From: Amoebidium appalachense
Lineage: Eukaryota; Ichthyosporea
Direction: 5' to 3'
Length of the DNA stretch: 64,000 nucleotides
NCBI GenBank assembly: GCA_963693365.1
Contig: CAVNZM010000009.1
Coordinates: 4,650,001 to 4,714,000, forward strand
A program made the position numbers and the translations under genes. Shown here one piece after another: positions 45,120 through 53,472 of this stretch; position 1 is the stretch's first letter, and each line of letters starts with the position of its first letter. The notes beneath the pieces are model-generated. The model worked only from the letters and a program-made list of their open reading frames with translations. It was not told the DNA's origin and did no database searches.

Positions 45120-46554
45120 GTGTTTTGCAAGCCGAACCCCACCCCAGCCGTACACAAACCGTCGTTGGTGCAATAGCGCAGTGCATCAGGTGGGCAACGG
45201 GGGGTGGAGAAGGTTGCCTACCCAATTCACCTCCGGCCGTGCCACCGGGCCGGGTGCCTACCGATAACATGTGTGGGCACGAAGGGCATGTGAGTGGGAC
45301 ACGAGGCGGTCCGATACACTCACCGATCGACCAATCAATGTGTGCCGTTGATCATGAAAAACCCCCCCCCCCCGCGAAAAATTTCGGAAATTTCGGGTGG
45401 GGGTGCACACGATGCCGGCCAGGCTCCCCACGGTTTTGATTGGAATAGGGTGCCTCAGAGTATGCTTCCGGATGTCAAGAAACTATTAGAAGCACACTCT
45501 CGTTGCTTCATCACTACGGACCCCGACGAATTTCCTCAGATTAAAGGATTCACCATGCACATAGACACGGGAGATAACCCACCGATTCGATTAAAACAGT
45601 GGAGGTTGGAACAAGTGAAAGAGCAGGCTGCAAAGGAGATCGTGGAGGATATGTGTCGTAGAGGGCAGATGGAACAAGCACACAGTCAGTATAATTCACC
45701 CACCTTCGTAATACGAAAACCAAACGGAAAATACCGTCTGCTGACTGATTTTCGTGCTCTTAACAAGCAAATTCGAAAATCTGCCTGGCCCATGCCCAAC
45801 TTGCAACAACAAATAGAGAAGTTGGCTGGGTATAAGTATTTCTGTAAAGCTGATATGTCGGGTGCCTTTTACCAAATACTGCTAGACGCTGAGTCACGTG
45901 AAAAAACAGGATTTTCTGTGGCTGGTGTGCAGTATCGTTATTGTGTGGCACCACAGGGGCTCAGTACTTCCCCGTCCCAGCTAGCATCTATCATGACACA
46001 GATTTTGGCCCCTCTGGCCGATGACGTGGTGATATATGCCGATGATTTAGCTGTGGGTGCACACACCGAAAAAGAATTAATACAGAAGCTTGACCGACTT
46101 TTCACCCGTCTCGGTGAATATGGTGTTAAGCTCGATGGGGCAAAGACATACATTGGGCTAACGGAAATACCGTTTTTGGGTTGGATTGTAGGTGTGAATG
46201 GCATTCGGCCCGACCCGAAAAAGGTTCAGGCAGTGAAAGATTGGCCGGTACCAAACACACTACACCAACTCCGGGGTTTTCTGGGTATTACTTCCTATCT
46301 CCGCCGTCACATTTTAAATTATGCAGAGCGAGCCCGACCCATGAATGCCGAGTGTTACGGAGAAAAACACCGACGGTTAAAATGGACGGACGAATTAGAT
46401 CGCTCGTTTAAAGATTTAAAATCGGCGTTATCGGAGGAAGTGCTTGCCCTGCCCGATCTTTCCCCCACGGGGCCCGGGGTCAGTTTCTTAGTCGTTGTGA
46501 TGCTAGTCGGTTCTCGGAAGGGGCTTGCCTGTATCAAAAACAAAAAGATGGCAA
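45056..46554 (+). repeat. tandem duplication of pol, copy B
   Basis: Near-identical to copy A (43541-45055), and continues in register into the RNase H remainder at 46555. Confidence 0.95.
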
Positions 46555-46652
46555 GTTCCGCACGGTGGCATATGCCTCCCGGATGTTTCAACCTACCGAA
46601 CGTAGGTGGAGCAACATCGAACGAGAAACGCATGCAATCTATTGGGCACTGA
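45294..46652 (+). CDS. reverse transcriptase, copy B
   Basis: Same RT as copy A, with YADD at about 46035-46046. The beginning of RNase H (QFLSRCDASRFSEGACLYQ, containing the catalytic Asp) is read only after a change from this frame to the next near 46467, in GGGGCCCGGGG. The following RNase H core continues in the 46565 frame. The frame shown here runs out at 46652. RT copies the RNA and RNase H degrades the template. Confidence 0.9.
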   Translation: MGHEAVRYTHRSTNQCVPLIMKNPPPPRKISEISGGGAHDAGQAPHGFDWNRVPQSMLPDVKKLLEAHSRCFITTDPDEFPQIKGFTMHIDTGDNPPIRLKQWRLEQVKEQAAKEIVEDMCRRGQMEQAHSQYNSPTFVIRKPNGKYRLLTDFRALNKQIRKSAWPMPNLQQQIEKLAGYKYFCKADMSGAFYQILLDAESREKTGFSVAGVQYRYCVAPQGLSTSPSQLASIMTQILAPLADDVVIYADDLAVGAHTEKELIQKLDRLFTRLGEYGVKLDGAKTYIGLTEIPFLGWIVGVNGIRPDPKKVQAVKDWPVPNTLHQLRGFLGITSYLRRHILNYAERARPMNAECYGEKHRRLKWTDELDRSFKDLKSALSEEVLALPDLSPTGPGVSFLVVVMLVGSRKGLACIKNKKMASSARWHMPPGCFNLPNVGGATSNEKRMQSIGH

Positions 46653-48697
46653 AAGAGTTTAGGGTGTACGTGTATGGTCGAGTGAATACTATTGTGGAGA
46701 GTGACCATAAGCCCTGTCTTTCTCTTAAAGGTGTCAAACGGATAGCAAACGAACGGATGCAACGGTGGGCTTTGGAAATGCAGGAGTATGATTTCGATCT
46801 ATACTACCGTCCTGGCCCTACCATGCACGATGCTGATGGGTTAAGCCGTATAGGATATATTCTGCATGAGAACGAAAACATACCACTGGAAAGGTGGGAT
46901 GTGAAAAAGGAATTACAAGAGGTTCTCACAGCAGATTTATCCGAGCTTAGCTCGAAACCAGCCGAAGTGTTTGTTGATTGGGGTGATGCACTCGAATTCA
47001 CACACATTTTCGATCCAGACCGCTTGAAATGTGCACAAATTTCTGCACTCAGTCAAGCCGGCCTGCCCTCCCTTTCTGCACTCGGTGGTGCCGGCTATCA
47101 GAAGGAAGCAATTATGATGGCACAGGGGGGGGACAAAATGTGTAAGGATATAATCACGTGGCTACGGTGGCTTGCCTCCCTCGATGCCGAGGCCAAACGG
47201 GAATGGCAGGCAGGGGGGGAACGAGCTGCACACGGTTTTAATCTTGAGTATTTCGGATACAAAAAGGTTAAGAAAATAGCACAAATGTGTGTGATAGAGG
47301 ATGACGTGCTTTATCATGTGGCTAAGGATGGTCGTCGTTGCCTGTATGTGCCCGAAATCCTTCGTGCTGATTTATTAAGAAGTGTGCACGACGGGGGGGC
47401 TCATACTGGCATTGAACGAACTTACGAAAGATTATACAATTATTATTGGCCACGCATGCACAAAGATATCACTGCTTATGTGAATGCCTGCACACAGTGC
47501 CAAGGCCGTAACGATAACCCACACTTGAGAAGTAGGCCATTTGAACAGAGATACGAAAATTTAAAAATGTTCTCTCGTGTTTCTGTTGACCTTATGGGTC
47601 CGTTCACAGAAACGAAAAATGGTAATACTTTCATTTGTGTGTTTATGGATATGGCAACGAAGTATTTAATCACTGTGCCCATCCAATCTAAGCATGCCGT
47701 TAATGTTGCACATGCACTCATGAATGTAATTTGCTATATACACGGGCCCCCTCGTACACTCTTGAGTGATCAAGGATCAGAATTTCTCAATGAGCTAATT
47801 ATTGAGATTTGCCGTATAGCAAATATTGCACAAGTGAGCACCTCTGCATATCACCCACAAAGCAACGGTTCCAATGAACGGTCTCATAGATTTATTAATA
47901 ATGCACTCTCAAAGTACGTTAATTATGAGCACACTAATTGGGACACTCTGTTGCCGGTGGTTACACATGCATACAACACAACAACACACAAAATTTTGCA
48001 ATGTACACCGTATCATCTTGTGTACGGGCAAGAAGCAACACAATTCCCTGACGTTGCCCTTCTTAGCAGTAACCACCCGGCACTCAAGGACCCAGAGTGG
48101 AAGGCATACCGGCGAGAGTTACTAGCCCGTCTGCGTCTGCTCCGTGCTGTGGTCCAGCAACGTGCCGTACGAGAGCCCCCAGGCCCCTCGGTGGCTCGTG
48201 AATTTAAGAAGGGTGCACGGATACGTGTTCGGAATCAAGCCAAAAATATCGGTGCCTGGGATGTACGGTGGATTACGGGTTACGAAATCGTCAAAAGGGT
48301 CGGCCCGGTCACGTACGAGATCCGAAGCTTAGCAACTATGAAGAAATCTAAGTGGCACGTGGACGATATTCAGCTTGAATTGAGTGAGCAAAATAGAATT
48401 CGGCCTCAAGATCTCTCTCACCTCCCGGACACGGGCGATAGTCACAATTTCAACAAGGTTCTGCCGGACGAGTGGGTGGTGGAAAAGGTGCTTGACGTAA
48501 GAATTCAGAAACGGCGCAAGCAATCCACCCCTTACAAGTGGTACCAGATCAAGTGGGCAGGCAAAGATGAATCATTCACCTCTTGGGAGTGTGAGAAAGA
48601 CTTAGCCTGCCCGGACAAGATCCGAGAGTTCCACCAACGCAGAGGTGACCTTGCATCGTTCAACGGATACATTGACTCATTGTGTGGAGCATGGTGA
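46565..48697 (+). CDS. RNase H end, integrase and chromodomain
   Basis: A 710-codon open frame, which starts inside RNase H; no real initiation is implied. RNase H remainder at ~1-95 (AYASRMFQPTERRW, SDHKPCLSL, DADGLSR). Integrase zinc-binding HHCC at ~275-311 (VHDGGAHTG .. CTQC). Core domain DDE: Asp in VDLMGPF (~341), Asp in LLSDQGSEF (~400), Glu in SNGSNERSH (~436). C-terminal GPY/F-like segment (RVGPVTYEI). Chromodomain at ~634-690 (VVEKVLDVR, YKWYQIKWAGKDESFTSWE), which in chromoviruses directs integration to marked chromatin. Ends TGA. Confidence 0.95.
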   Translation: MAYASRMFQPTERRWSNIERETHAIYWALKEFRVYVYGRVNTIVESDHKPCLSLKGVKRIANERMQRWALEMQEYDFDLYYRPGPTMHDADGLSRIGYILHENENIPLERWDVKKELQEVLTADLSELSSKPAEVFVDWGDALEFTHIFDPDRLKCAQISALSQAGLPSLSALGGAGYQKEAIMMAQGGDKMCKDIITWLRWLASLDAEAKREWQAGGERAAHGFNLEYFGYKKVKKIAQMCVIEDDVLYHVAKDGRRCLYVPEILRADLLRSVHDGGAHTGIERTYERLYNYYWPRMHKDITAYVNACTQCQGRNDNPHLRSRPFEQRYENLKMFSRVSVDLMGPFTETKNGNTFICVFMDMATKYLITVPIQSKHAVNVAHALMNVICYIHGPPRTLLSDQGSEFLNELIIEICRIANIAQVSTSAYHPQSNGSNERSHRFINNALSKYVNYEHTNWDTLLPVVTHAYNTTTHKILQCTPYHLVYGQEATQFPDVALLSSNHPALKDPEWKAYRRELLARLRLLRAVVQQRAVREPPGPSVAREFKKGARIRVRNQAKNIGAWDVRWITGYEIVKRVGPVTYEIRSLATMKKSKWHVDDIQLELSEQNRIRPQDLSHLPDTGDSHNFNKVLPDEWVVEKVLDVRIQKRRKQSTPYKWYQIKWAGKDESFTSWECEKDLACPDKIREFHQRRGDLASFNGYIDSLCGAW

Positions 48698-48698
48698 C

Positions 48699-48718
48699 GT
48701 ATGTCGAGGACGACATAC
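48699..48718 (+). other. hairpin just after pol stop
   Basis: GTATGTCG AGGA CGACATAC: an 8-bp perfect stem with a 4-nt loop, two bases after the TGA and about 20 nt before the 3' LTR. Confidence 0.8.
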
Positions 48719-48726
48719 TTCTTTTT

Positions 48727-48737
48727 ACGGTGGGGCG
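48727..48737 (+). promoter_or_regulatory. weak polypurine tract
   Basis: ACGGTGGGGCG lies directly 5' of the 3' LTR. It is short and interrupted by T, but it is the only purine-rich candidate for plus-strand priming at the required position. Confidence 0.45.
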
Positions 48738-49350
48738 TGTGGTATATTATACCGGATATCTAGTATGGATGTACACAGGTTGAGATATACGCACACGTGT
48801 ACATGTGTATATACCACTGTGTTTGATCTTAGGTAGGCCAGTATGCATGTCTCCCCCCAGTCTTGTGCGCATGAGCAAGAAGTTAAACATATGTGCACGT
48901 GCAGCTTGCAGAATTATTCATGGGAAAACAGATATAATAGTCACATGGGACCGACACGTAGTAGAGGAACCATGAGCGTTAAGTTATAGTTTTATCATGG
49001 GAAAATATGCAAGTAGCCGTGAAGGTATGACTGTGGAATGCATCGATAGTCAAGTACTGTCACCCGATTGGCTCACTAAGTTTATTGGAACCGTGATAGC
49101 CATGGGACAGAACCGTGAACCGTATGTGATTGGCTCATAGCCAAAAAGCACATACCAATGCGCATGTCTGAGCCGCTGTGCGAGCTCCGATATAAGGGCA
49201 TGTCGGGGGCTTCAGAGCTCACTCAGTGTGCTCGGCTTACTAGGTGTACTAAGTAGGACTAGCACGTAACTAAGCAAAGCGTGGTCTAGTCAACCCCGTT
49301 CATTTATAAACATATTGTTTGTCACAGACACACGATCATATTATACAACA
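48738..49350 (+). repeat. 3' LTR of chromovirus
   Basis: Matches the 5' LTR except for one A/G substitution (ACATGTGTATATACC) and an ACT insertion (AGGTGTACTAAGTAGG). Ends TACAACA, followed by duplication GCGCA (49351-49355). Confidence 0.95.
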
Positions 49351-49392
49351 GCGCACCCCCGTCACTGGGGATTCGGACACCCGCGGCGAGTC

Positions 49393-49872
49393 TGTAAACA
49401 GTTGGACTAGTTAGGATAAGGCAGAGTACAACTGAATCAAAATAAAGACAGAGAACGGGTAGAAAGGCACACGCGGCCAGGTTGCTTTTACTATGGGCCG
49501 ACTCAGTCTGTCTCAGACTTCACTGATGTGATCCCCGTACTGGGACGGCTTTTATATATAGCCCCCAGGTTTCGGATCAAGGCCCAGGATTGGTTCATCC
49601 GCGGCCAGCGCGGGTGGCAACATGCCATTCGTGATTCTGGTGCGGTCCGAGCCAGTCAGACCTTTGTCCTATTTATGCAAACCTCTTATTGGTTCACTTC
49701 GTTTATGTGGTATGCAGCTGAAGAACCATATATGGTTCAATTCTTAGGTCAGAGTGAGTCCTATTGGTGCGGACATAATATTTATGTGATATTCATGACA
49801 AAGCACGAATCGTGTGCTAGTAGATCACATTCTTTAGTAAACATGTACAGTTCATGTGTACAGTTGTTTACA
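49393..49872 (-). mobile_element. solo LTR of a second retrotransposon
   Basis: 480 bp beginning TGTAAACAGTTG and ending CAGTTGTTTACA (short inverted TG..CA ends), bounded by GAGTC at 49388-49392 and 49873-49877. A TATA-like CTATATATAAAAG and three CCAAT boxes in the right order are on the minus strand, so the element probably points left. No internal domain is left, as expected after LTR-LTR recombination. The sequence is unrelated to the chromovirus LTR. Confidence 0.85.
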
Positions 49873-49875
49873 GAG

Positions 49876-50082
49876 TCACGCCCGCAGCGCCTTCGGCAGA
49901 CCTGGGGGATGCCGGACTGCCCGTTGTTCAGCGTCGTTGTGCATTGCATCGATGAGGCTGCAGAGTGCCCCGATGGTAACCCCGTTCTCCTCGAGCACGT
50001 GCTTGTTGGCCTCGGAAGGGATCCAGGGCAGTAGGTCGGCTGGGATGCGTCGGGGCCCGTTGGGCATAGGGTACTCCGTCAT
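49876..50082 (-). CDS. candidate 68-codon ORF
   Basis: The minus-strand frame from ATG 50082 to TGA 49876 reads like protein (ADLLPWIPSEANKHVLEENG, IGALCSLIDAMHNDAEQR). Parts recur in the inverted block at 50147-50286, where the plus strand keeps the same frame (AVRHPPGLPKA, TEYPMPNGPRR). It overlaps the opposite-strand ORF split by the LTR insertions. No family recognised. Confidence 0.35.
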   Translation of the reverse strand: MTEYPMPNGPRRIPADLLPWIPSEANKHVLEENGVTIGALCSLIDAMHNDAEQRAVRHPPGLPKALRA

Positions 50083-50286
50083 CCATGGTAAGGTGGGTGC
50101 CAGAGTGGGGTTCCGCTCGGCAAAGGCATGTCCGGGAACTTGAGCAACGGGCAGTCCGGCATCCCCCAGGTCTGCCGAAGGCGCAGCTCAGCGGCGGGCG
50201 TGACTCGCCGCGGGTGTCCGAATCCCCAGTGACGGAGTACCCTATGCCCAACGGTCCCCGACGCACCCCAGCCGACCTACTGCCCT
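49889..50286. repeat. nested inverted duplications
   Basis: 49889-49925 is inverted at 50147-50183; 50031-50084 is inverted at 50231-50286 with a few differences; and 49360-49391 is inverted at 50203-50234. With the 78-bp arms at 40001 and 50287, this shows that a rearranged inverted copy of the disrupted locus follows it. Confidence 0.85.
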
Positions 50287-50364
50287 GAATATTGCTCGAA
50301 AATAACGTTCATGGTGAAGTTCTAAAAGGGTGACCTACCCTATTGTAAACAAAGCGTGAACGAG
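50287..50364 (-). repeat. 78-bp inverted repeat, right arm
   Basis: Exact reverse complement of 40001-40078. Here the ATG-containing segment is joined to the 50231-50286 block instead of the sequence that follows at 40079. Confidence 0.95.
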
Positions 50365-50524
50365 GTTTACACACTTTTTATTGCGTGGACACTGCCGGAG
50401 GCCCAGCCACATTCGACGGCCTACTGCGTTTTCCAGCGCTTTGTGCGGCCTTTTCATTTGTTACGTGTTTGGATTCAGCCCTGTCGGCGATCTCAAGCAC
50501 TTATGTACAGATTTTTTCTGTTAA

Positions 50525-51484
50525 GGGCCTGTTTGGTAGCGCGCTGAATACGGTTTTTTATCGTATTCGTATTTAGGGCCTAAATACGTATACGATCGCG
50601 TGGCATGCCAAAGACGCCGCGGGCTTTTATTTTTTGTAAATACGATAGGGATCGCTTTTATATCGTATTTACGAAAATCACCTCCGGGGGTGATTTTCGT
50701 AAATACGATATAGGAAATTAGCCAATCAGAGCATTTCGCATCATTTACTGGCTATCAGCTAACCAATGGTACAGCGTAAGCCGCGGCACAGCGGGCCGGC
50801 ATTTTTACTACAGTACGCATGCCGGCGCATGCACGTGAACAATTCACTGTTAAAAAAAAGGTCGGTGTCATACACGTCATTTTGTGTACATGATAAGTTA
50901 AAATTGGCACATGAATTTGGGCTGCACAGGTAAGACAGAGGACGAGGATCCCTACACGGTACCTATTGATAGTCTCCGTGCTGTGTTGTAGATCCTCGGG
51001 GCTCGGGCGCCGTCCTGCGAACCGCCTCATGGCATGCCCAGAGAGTGAGCGTGTGTTTTGCTGCTGCTTATTTTCAGATGCGTATTGCATAACAATTGCT
51101 GCGCCAGCAGCGGCACACACCACCGCAATAACTGACAGTATCCCTTCAATAACAGAGATTCTAACCTATTGTTAAACAGAGCAAGACTCACTGTCGGTGA
51201 CTCGCTTTTGCCGTTCGCTGTAATACCGACTACAGCTGCACCAGCCTACTTGCACGGGCGCATACCGAAGGATGATCAATGGGTGCGAATAGGGCCAATC
51301 AGATCTCGTGAACCATGTATCGACATTTTATGTGACCAGTCACGCCTGACAGCGTTTGGAAGGCACCAACCGTATTTAGGCCCTAAATACATATACCACG
51401 ATAAATTTTGTAAATACGGTAGATCGTATTTAGGGCCTAAATACGAATACGATTATTGGGGTGCTGCCAAACAGCTGCAGGCCC
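50525..51484. mobile_element. PIF/Harbinger-like element, non-autonomous
   Basis: 960 bp with termini GGGCCTGTTTGGTAGC and, inverted, GGGCCTG(CAGCT)GTTTGGCAGC, flanked by TAA at 50522-50524 and 51485-51487. GGGCCTGTTTGG ends and a TWA target duplication are typical of PIF/Harbinger and Tourist-type elements. Subterminal regions carry palindromic CGTATTTAGGGCCTAAATACG-like copies (about 50564, 51370, 51424). The interior has only a 122-codon minus-strand frame (50755-51123, with RRFAGRRPSPEDLQHS) and no recognisable DDE transposase. Confidence 0.8.
50661..50710. repeat. 22-bp perfect hairpin in the PIF-like element
   Basis: Arms 50661-50682 and 50689-50710 around TCCGGG, extendable by two pairs. 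Includes TCGTATTTACG, related to the subterminal motif. Confidence 0.9.
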
Positions 51485-51487
51485 TAA

Positions 51488-51965
51488 TACTTTTTTTAAA
51501 AAACGCCATGACGTATATATACGGATTCTTGTTTACCTCACGGCCACAAAATAAGCCGTTAAAAAGAGGTATACAGATTCTTGTTAACCTAAGCGGCACA
51601 AGATAAGGCCGTTTAATAAACTTTAAGGTCACCTTTGTACATTGTTTTCGTAGTGAACCCTTGAACGATAGGCAAAGCATCTGGTGTGCTGCTGTTTGAA
51701 CTCTGCTTCGTGCTGAGGTCCTGACGTGACGGTTGATGGCCTGCAGCCGTAACGGTTGATTAGTCACGTGACTCAGGCTGATTGTGATTCGCTTATGGAT
51801 AACCTTTTATGGTTCACCAAACTAGTGCGGGAGCACGACAATCATTGGATACAATATGACTTTTAAGCATGAATGGGCCGGTGGCTGGGAGCAGAGTGAT
51901 GAGAGGGATGTGCGGTGATTATACCGGGGGGTATTTGTAGTTTTAACAACGTAAGGGGGTAGGAA

Positions 51966-52053
<88 letters not shown>

Positions 52054-52100
52054 TCCCCCTCCCCACCCCTTCCTGCTACCCACCTTCACCGTGCACCCTC
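51488..52100. other. no gene; direct repeat and T-run/G-run composite
   Basis: A diverged ~50-bp direct repeat (GGATTCTTGTTTACCTCACG and CAGATTCTTGTTAACCTAAG) lies at 51520-51615. A T35/G46 composite lies at 51970-52050. Confidence 0.65.
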
Positions 52101-52177
52101 ACTGTGGTCAGCCAAAGTATAATCTTTCGGAGATAAAATCTTTCTTCATGATGTTGTATAGTGGTAGCGATAAAACG

Positions 52178-52450
52178 TCACAAGTTCACATCATACGTGT
52201 CGATGAAGTACCAGTAGCCCTGCATCTGCAACCTTACCCCCCTCCCCCCCTCCCCCCTCCCCCCCCCCCCCCCCTTCCTCCCCCTCCCTCCCCTCCCCCC
52301 CACCCCACATGAACACATTGCCGTGGCAGGAAAAAACCAATCGAGTCCCCCCTGGCAGGCTCTCTACTTTTAATATTATACATCGGATGCCATCATACCA
52401 TGGAACACATGCAGAAGCCTGGCCATAAAGGGGGCAAGCTTTCTTTCTTG
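52178..52450 (-). CDS. candidate last two exons, gene unknown
   Basis: The terminal exon, 52219-52178, after GATGCAG, encodes GYWYFIDTYDVNL and TGA. An upstream exon in about 52450-52317 (CPLYGQASACVPWYDGIRCI, KVESLPGGTRLVFSCHGN) ends at a plausible phase-0 donor GTGTTC, with a C/G-rich intron between. A further coding-like patch (FFRTGLKLRMSIWHPYR) lies near 52545-52600. Aromatic-rich content looks protein-like, but no family is recognised and the acceptor of the upstream exon is uncertain. Confidence 0.4.
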
Positions 52451-52619
52451 AGATGAATGATGTGAGGGTTGGGAGGGTTAAAAGGGGGGGGGGGGGGGGG
52501 GGGGGGAGGGGGGGGGGGAGGGGGGGGGGATGCAACCGATAAGGGTGCCAGATGGACATGCGGAGTTTGAGCCCGGTCCGGAAAAAAGTTACGGAAGCGG
52601 GTCTTAGAATGATTATCAT

Positions 52620-53470
52620 ATGGATGGGCTATATATGCGGAAATTTAAATTTGGAAAGGTATCCCACAGTTGTCATTAACAAGGGTTCACATCCATCAAT
52701 TTTTTTTTCACATTAGCCATTTATAGTGTGTAAATACAAGACCTTATCTTATGTTGGGTGTCCCCGCTTTCTCCCGGCAACCAATCTCCACTGTTCCGAT
52801 CAATTTACGAATGCCCCCCCCCCCCCCCCCCCCCCCTTCCGCTCCCCCTCCCCCCCACCTAAATTTCCTCCCTCCTTCGCCCCTCGCGCCATTGCTTCGG
52901 CCATACACAATCTCTCTCTCTCCGATCCCCCCCCTCTCTCCCCCCATCGGTCATACCAAAGCAGTTTTCTTACCTAACTGACCGATTCCCTTCGGGCTTT
53001 ATATTGCTCCTCTCATCACAGTTCTCCTACTTTCCACAAATCATCACCATTCCCGTGCCTTGATCATTCCAAAAAAGGCACTCGCATTTTTCCCTCCTCC
53101 CTCTCCTCGGGCTATCATCATAAATATTACCACCTCCACCAGTCCCCATTACCGTTGTACCCCCGGGGCGGGCAGCGGCGGCGGGAGGAGGGGGGGGGGA
53201 GGGGGAGGGGGGGGGGGGGGGAAGGGGAGAGGTATAAGAGACTGAAATCAGTGGACAAATGTATGGGCTCATAGTGTGTGGTCTCATCTAAATCCATATA
53301 TGTTTGACTCCATACACTTCAAATCCATTCAATTTGCTTGCATTGCATATTAGCTGCCCAAAGACTCAAAATTGAAAAATCAAATCCACAACTGTTACGC
53401 TTACAATCTATAAATTAGCTGCAGATCCCACGACCATCCATCCAGGGAGGGTTTTTGGCTAAATTACATG
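52620..53470. other. no supportable gene
   Basis: Contains C-rich runs (52813-52838, 52926-52942), a G-rich run (53186-53222) and unique sequence with only short frames. Confidence 0.6.
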
Positions 53471-53472
53471 TA

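Larger units (their letters stand above)
40093..49350 (+). mobile_element. full-length Ty3/gypsy chromovirus (LTR retrotransposon)
   Basis: A 9258-bp element with LTRs of 610 bp (40093-40702) and 613 bp (48738-49350), TG..CA ends and a perfect 5-bp target duplication. Internal order is gag (CCHC), protease, RT, RNase H, integrase, chromodomain: the Ty3/gypsy (Metaviridae) order with the C-terminal chromodomain that defines chromoviruses. The LTRs differ by one substitution and one 3-bp indel as read here, so the insertion is recent. In spite of this, the coding region changes frame several times, mostly at homopolymers, and contains a 1.5-kb tandem duplication of pol. So this copy is either not autonomous or its assembly contains errors. 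Confidence 0.97.
40053..50034 (+). pseudogene. short ORF split by two LTR insertions
   Basis: Pieces 40053-40092, 49356-49392 and 49878-50034 are separated by the chromovirus (40093-49350, duplication GCGCA) and a solo LTR (49393-49872, duplication GAGTC). Counting each target duplication once, the three pieces total 234 nt and the frame starting at ATG 40053 remains open to TAG at 50032-50034. It lies about 125 bp after the TATA box. The product is unrecognised. The opposite strand of the last piece also holds a plausible 68-codon frame, so which strand codes is unsettled. Confidence 0.45.
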
